Source: Pontibacter qinzhouensis (GTDB lineage Bacteria; Bacteroidota; Bacteroidia; Cytophagales; Hymenobacteraceae). From it: 64,000 bases of DNA. Positions 59,825 through 64,000 of this stretch are shown here, piece by piece. Position 1 is the stretch's first letter, and every line of letters begins with the position of its first letter. The DNA lies in the NCBI RefSeq assembly GCF_008017455.1, contig NZ_VRTY01000003.1:1-64000 (forward strand), given 5' to 3'. The notes beneath the pieces were generated by a model. That model worked only from the letters and a program-made list of their open reading frames with translations. It was not told the origin of the DNA and did no database searches. A program made the translations under genes and the position numbers.

Positions 59825-62656
59825 ATGAAGCTAGAGATATTCAGAGGCGATGTAGTAGTAAGCAGCATTCCGCTTAACGCGAACTGCACTTACAGCCATA
59901 TACTGATGGGAGAGCATAAGATTACCTGCAACGATGTAGAGGTAACAGATGTGCTCGATATTCAGTTAGGCGACTACATTTCCTATGAAGGGAACAGGTT
60001 CTATATAAACACAGTACCGGCCTATACTAAGTACCACGCGCACAAGCACGTTTACAGCATCACGTTTGAATCTCTGGCTTACCGGCTCTATGATAAAAAG
60101 CTGATGCAGAACGGGGAGTTTATCACAGACTTCTTCGGGGATGCCCGGCTTTACCTGCAGTTGATCGTCAACAACATCAACGAGATAGACTCAGGCTGGG
60201 AGATTGGCGAGGTAGCGGAGACTTCCGAGAAGCATATCGAATTCGGAGACAAGCCAAGCTGCAGAGGTGCTTTAACGCTGGTAGCAGAACAGTTCAAACT
60301 GGAGTACTACCTAACTGGCAAAGTAATTCACATGGTGAAGTCAGCCGGGGCGGTTACCTCGCTGGTGTTCTCACAGGGCCGGGGCAAAGGATTGTACACG
60401 TTCAACATGACTTCCCGGAATGATGCCAACATTGTTACCCGGGTGTACGGTTTCGGTGGAGATAAGAACATTCCGGCTGATTATCGTTTGAACGCGGCGC
60501 AGATACCAGCTTCCCGTATTCGCATCGCTCCGGGCTACCTGGAAATGAACACCGACCTGTACGGAGTGAAGGAAGGGATATATCAGAATGACGAAATATT
60601 CCCAAGAAGAACCGGCAAGCTTACCGGGGCCGGGGATGTAGGTAACAACCTGTTCTTTGTGACGGATTCTACCTTAGAGTTCAACATCAACGACCATCTT
60701 CTGGAAGGATTGGATGCCACGGTAGAGTTTAAGACGGGAGATTTAGCCGGTTACGGGTTCACCATCAGCAGGTACGACCACAGCACGCGCACCTTTGCGC
60801 TGAACGTGGATAAGAACCAGGTAGATTACCCTATTCCGAACACCAGAGGGCGGCAACTGCCTAAAACAGGCGATTCTTATACGCTGGTGAACATCCGCAT
60901 GCCACAGGAGTACGTGGAGTCGGCAGAAGCGGAGATACTAGCCGAAACACAGCAGTACATCGAAACCAACAGCCGGCCACTGATGGTGTTTACGCTGAAC
61001 CTGGACGAGAAATACGTCAAGGAGCAAGGCATCAGACTACAGCCAGGCGACCGTGTAACCGTGCAGGAACCCAAGTTAGGCATTGACACGCTGATTCGCA
61101 CCACGGCTGTTAGCTGGCCTCTGCTGAACCGAAATAAAATACAGGCCACTATTGCCGACTATATCCCTTACACGCGTCAGGAGCGGTTAATAGTGGATAC
61201 CATCGAGAACAAGCGGGAAACTATCATTGTAGACCGGATCAACGCGGAACGGGCCAGAAGAACAGCCGCAGAGTTACGGCAGCTACGGGGCCTAATAAAG
61301 GACCCGGATGATTACTTCGATGTAACCGGAATAAAGCCTGGCACCATTGAAACCTTATACTTAGCAGTTGGGGCCAAGTCGCAGAACTTCGGATTAGACG
61401 GGGTTACGATTAATGTCAATGCCAACGCAGACCCAAACAGTATCTATATCAGCTCCGGCCGGTTGATTCACTACGAAATAGAGATTGAGGGCTTAGGCTA
61501 TATCTGGCAGATAGAAGAAAAGTATGTAACCGGACTCGACCCGGCGAAAGCCTATTATCTGGCAGCAAGAGTGGAGCGCACAGCCTTACGCGGCACCTGG
61601 TCCATCACAGAGGATTTCAAAGCCACGGAGTCAGAACCGGGCGTGTGGTACTTCAATTTGGGTATCGTGTACCCTGTAAAGGACGGGTATAGAAACTTCG
61701 ACCTGACAAAGGGCATGACGACCATAGTTGGCGACACGATCACGACCGGCACTGTTCGCAGTATCGACAAAGTAAACTACTTCAACCTGAACAACGGTAC
61801 TTTCAATCTGGGTTCAGGTGACACCGGTATAGATTACGGGGTAACGAAAGAAGGGCAGCTTACCATCAAGAAGGCGGTCATGGCTGAAAAGGTGATGGTA
61901 GGCTCTGGAGGACAGGTGAACGCCTATATTTCTGGAGTTAGCGATAACGGGCCGCAGAGTGTAAGGATTTCAGCAGGCGCAAACGGAGAGTTTCGGGTAT
62001 TGGATAACGGGCAGATATTCGCTGTTAACGCAGATATAGCAGGCAAAATAACAGCAAGAACCGGCAGCATTGGGAACTTCGATATAGAGGAAGGTAGCCT
62101 GTACAACGACGACGGCGAGGCGAATATCATTCTGAAATCGAATGATGGGGTAGAAGCTCGGATAGGCTCTAACGCTAATTTTGATTTACCGGCAAATGTT
62201 CGGGACCAATACCGGCAGGCGGCCCGGTTCACCAACAACCGGGATAACCCTAATCAGGATAATTATTCAGTAGTAGCTTCAGCATCAGGAGGTAGATACA
62301 ATATAGCTATCGCAGCTTATGGGGCAACATTATACGGAGGGCCTATAGTTTTCAACCATGAGGTTATTAGGAATGATTCGGGCATGGTGTTTCCTACGAC
62401 TTCTTCTTATACAGCCACTAATCAGGTAGCCTTCATTGTCTATTCTCTGAACAGCAACGGCACGATCAACTTGCCGCCTAACCCTATGCCAGGGCAGCAG
62501 ATAGAGATAAGGAGAACGACCAATATCAACCTGACTATCAACGGGAACGGGAAGCAGATTTTGAATGACACGAACGCGGTTATTAACTCTATTCCAGGGG
62601 CAAACTATTACCACAGATTCGTTTTTTCGGGCACTTATTGGATGAGGAACAGATAA
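59825..62656 (+). CDS. Tail-tip/baseplate hub protein
   Basis: 943 aa. The N-terminal 450 residues resemble tail-associated hub proteins (Tal-like): YINTVPAYTKYHAHKHVYSI, RLYLQLIVNNINEIDSGWEI and RDANIVTRVYGFGGDKNIP-type segment (SRNDANIVTRVYGFGG). A coiled-coil-like linker follows (ENKRETIIVDRINAERARRT). The C-terminal half is repetitive and beta-rich (GGQVNAYISGVSDNGPQSV; ITARTGSIGNFDIEEGSLYN), suggesting a fibre shaft, ending in a small domain with NLTINGNGKQIL. Function in host recognition is inferred. Confidence 0.7.
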   Translation: MKLEIFRGDVVVSSIPLNANCTYSHILMGEHKITCNDVEVTDVLDIQLGDYISYEGNRFYINTVPAYTKYHAHKHVYSITFESLAYRLYDKKLMQNGEFITDFFGDARLYLQLIVNNINEIDSGWEIGEVAETSEKHIEFGDKPSCRGALTLVAEQFKLEYYLTGKVIHMVKSAGAVTSLVFSQGRGKGLYTFNMTSRNDANIVTRVYGFGGDKNIPADYRLNAAQIPASRIRIAPGYLEMNTDLYGVKEGIYQNDEIFPRRTGKLTGAGDVGNNLFFVTDSTLEFNINDHLLEGLDATVEFKTGDLAGYGFTISRYDHSTRTFALNVDKNQVDYPIPNTRGRQLPKTGDSYTLVNIRMPQEYVESAEAEILAETQQYIETNSRPLMVFTLNLDEKYVKEQGIRLQPGDRVTVQEPKLGIDTLIRTTAVSWPLLNRNKIQATIADYIPYTRQERLIVDTIENKRETIIVDRINAERARRTAAELRQLRGLIKDPDDYFDVTGIKPGTIETLYLAVGAKSQNFGLDGVTINVNANADPNSIYISSGRLIHYEIEIEGLGYIWQIEEKYVTGLDPAKAYYLAARVERTALRGTWSITEDFKATESEPGVWYFNLGIVYPVKDGYRNFDLTKGMTTIVGDTITTGTVRSIDKVNYFNLNNGTFNLGSGDTGIDYGVTKEGQLTIKKAVMAEKVMVGSGGQVNAYISGVSDNGPQSVRISAGANGEFRVLDNGQIFAVNADIAGKITARTGSIGNFDIEEGSLYNDDGEANIILKSNDGVEARIGSNANFDLPANVRDQYRQAARFTNNRDNPNQDNYSVVASASGGRYNIAIAAYGATLYGGPIVFNHEVIRNDSGMVFPTTSSYTATNQVAFIVYSLNSNGTINLPPNPMPGQQIEIRRTTNINLTINGNGKQILNDTNAVINSIPGANYYHRFVFSGTYWMRNR

Positions 62657-63438
62657 TGGGAGCCTACAGCATAAATAACAAGGACCTTCATCTGACTTAC
62701 GGCATTATCGTGGAGTCAGGGAGCGACACGTTCCTGCAGATCCCGAAGGCCAAGCCTTTCTATCGCTACGATTGGGGGGATGAAAACGGGGTAGAGATCG
62801 ATCATTCTGAGCCGAACAGGTTTGAGCCGCGCAATGCTACTTTGTATTTGGCTATTCTGGCTAATACGGAAGCGGAGTTCTGGACAAACTACAGGGCCTT
62901 CATTGCGGAGATAAGCCAGCCGGGGGTTCAGAAACTCTACATAGGAGAAGCTAGAAGGGAGTTCTACATCAAGTATGAATCGCCGGGCACTTTCAGGAGA
63001 TATACGCCTCTAAGGGGCGGGTATAAAATAGGGGCCAAGTTCTCTGTTAATTTCCTGGAGCCGAACCCTAGCATGTTAGTGGAGGCTCCGGATAGCGGAG
63101 GGAATGAAAGCCTAGGTTATTTCTCCTGGGGGTATAGCCCAAGCGCGGAAGTTTTCGATGTGGACTTCAACAGTCTGAATTTCCAGTTTAGCGGCAACCT
63201 GGATCGGCAGCAGCCGACCTTCACTTTTACACAGGCCGCGCATGAGATGTATCTGTACATCAGGACTGAGAAAGGAACAGATATCTATACCAGATGGAAG
63301 CATAACGACCAGAACTACGGCCCGATACCGGACCAGGTACTGATGTCTTACTATGAGTTTGGCGACCACCGCTATTACTTCACCAGAAGAAAGTTTTTGT
63401 TTGACACGACCCAAAGCAGGATACAACTGACGAAATGA
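62656..63438 (+). CDS. Distal tail-type protein
   Basis: 260 aa from ATG at 62656, coupled (TAATG) to the hub gene. FYRYDWGDENGVEIDHSEPN, FEPRNATLYLAILANTEAEF and GYKIGAKFSVNFLEPNPSML recall Dit-like or tail-tip adaptor proteins. Here it follows the hub gene rather than preceding it. Confidence 0.6.
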   Translation: MGAYSINNKDLHLTYGIIVESGSDTFLQIPKAKPFYRYDWGDENGVEIDHSEPNRFEPRNATLYLAILANTEAEFWTNYRAFIAEISQPGVQKLYIGEARREFYIKYESPGTFRRYTPLRGGYKIGAKFSVNFLEPNPSMLVEAPDSGGNESLGYFSWGYSPSAEVFDVDFNSLNFQFSGNLDRQQPTFTFTQAAHEMYLYIRTEKGTDIYTRWKHNDQNYGPIPDQVLMSYYEFGDHRYYFTRRKFLFDTTQSRIQLTK

Positions 63439-64000
63439 CTTACAACGCACAAAGATATATTGTCCACAACAAGAGTCTCGGCATAGTAGGTAAGCCTTTG
63501 GATGGCCGTGCGTACTGGAGTGATGGCGTGAATGAACGACCCTTCAATTCATTAGCAGAGGTCCGTACCTATTTCGACACGACAGAGAAACGGGCCGGAC
63601 ACTTTCTGATATTGGTGGGTAATGTTCCGTACTGGTTCCTGCCTCCTTACGGCGATGCTAACTTAGTGCCTTTCCTGACCGGCACAGTTGATAGTACTCC
63701 TGTGCAAAACGGCACACGGCCTATCAGTTCAGGATGGGCTTATAACCTGCAGCAGAGTATTTCTAATCTGACGAACGGCGGTATCTCGTACAGTGCCGGC
63801 AGTCTCTTCCAGTTAAGCGAAGAGGTTAAGCTCGACCTGAACTACTACATGGGCGTTTGGCAGGCACAACGCTACCAAAAGGGATGGATAACCCTGAGTA
63901 CGGACAGAAAAGCATTATGGAAGGCCAGACAGACACATAACTCCAGCACGGCGCCACAGGCCGGAGCCAATTGGGAGTTGCTGTTCCAGATACCGACGAT
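63435..64000 (+). CDS. Tail fibre-like protein, incomplete at window end
   Basis: Starts ATG at 63435, overlapping the previous stop, and stays open to 64000 (188 codons seen). It begins MTYNAQRYIVHNKSLGIVGK. NNLTNGG-type beta repeats and aromatic stretches (YYMGVWQAQRYQKGWITLST; TAPQAGANWELLFQIP) suggest a receptor-binding or adsorption protein. The C-terminus lies outside the window. Confidence 0.6.
   Translation, partial: MTYNAQRYIVHNKSLGIVGKPLDGRAYWSDGVNERPFNSLAEVRTYFDTTEKRAGHFLILVGNVPYWFLPPYGDANLVPFLTGTVDSTPVQNGTRPISSGWAYNLQQSISNLTNGGISYSAGSLFQLSEEVKLDLNYYMGVWQAQRYQKGWITLSTDRKALWKARQTHNSSTAPQAGANWELLFQIPT

Larger units (their letters stand above)
20312..64000. mobile_element. Temperate siphovirus-type prophage (right end outside window)
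   Basis: Everything from the integrase to the window end reads as one tailed-phage genome: integrase, CI-like repressor, antirepressor, recombination and replication genes, terminase, portal, capsid, tail chaperones, a 1607-aa tape measure and tail-tip genes. A long tape measure with no sheath or baseplate-wedge genes implies a siphovirus morphology. The left boundary is placed at the start of mtaB because the integrase normally lies next to the attachment site. The exact core cannot be fixed without the right end. Confidence 0.92.

Noticed and set aside
42322..64000. Search for holin, endolysin and spanin genes in the late region
   Set aside because: Small TM proteins exist but none is next to a muralytic enzyme, and the tape measure shows no lysozyme domain. 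Lysis genes probably lie beyond the window.
1..64000. tRNA, rRNA, CRISPR arrays and insertion sequences
   Set aside because: No cloverleaf-like gene, regularly spaced repeat-spacer array or transposase was recognised by eye; a dedicated covariance or repeat search could still find a weak one.

Overview
The window looks like a chromosome segment of a Bacteroidota bacterium, order Cytophagales, probably Hymenobacteraceae (Pontibacter/Adhaeribacter-like). The basis is protein style, A-rich translation starts without strong Shine-Dalgarno sequences, TAnnTTTG-type -7 promoter boxes and dispersed chromosomal repeats. No rRNA, tRNA or CRISPR array was seen.

Bases 1 to about 20,300 are host chromosome. 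In order: a large-subunit catalase (katE type, minus), a 2H phosphoesterase, an ABC-F ATPase, an unrecognised membrane protein, a soluble PAS histidine kinase, a short-type alpha-glucan phosphorylase homologue whose usual PLP lysine is replaced by threonine, a YceI protein, a decayed 2Fe-2S ferredoxin-domain remnant, galU with a glucuronokinase-like GHMP kinase, a TetR regulator, a FUSC membrane protein, an SDR oxidoreductase, an OmpH/Skp-like lipoprotein and mtaB. Six copies of a 56-57 bp repeat lie between these genes and none was seen in the prophage.

Bases about 20,300 to 64,000 are a temperate siphovirus-type prophage whose right end lies outside the window. It is inserted at the 5' end of mtaB: the integrase stop overlaps the mtaB start. 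The leftward arm holds integrase, a two-TM protein and a CI-like S24 repressor. Across an operator region the rightward early genes begin: antirepressor, an excisionase-like HTH protein, many very small proteins including two tiny lipoproteins, ERF recombinase, and a C5 cytosine methyltransferase with a second, motif-bearing reading frame nested inside it. A short leftward pair (GIY-YIG protein and ribbon-helix-helix protein) faces a repeat-rich operator and the replication genes: SF2 helicase, primase-VirE helicase, a TTGCAA iteron-like region and a VRR-NUC nuclease. A further run of small genes and an HNH nuclease follows.

The late region starts at 42,322 with small and large terminase subunits and portal. 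A promoter-terminator pair that may make a small RNA comes next, then an inverted block of eleven small minus-strand genes (46,162-49,089). The morphogenesis series then resumes: scaffold, decoration protein, major capsid, head-tail joining proteins, major tail protein, tail chaperone with a probable -1 frameshift, tape measure (1607 aa) and tail-tip proteins. No lysis gene was recognised before the window ends.
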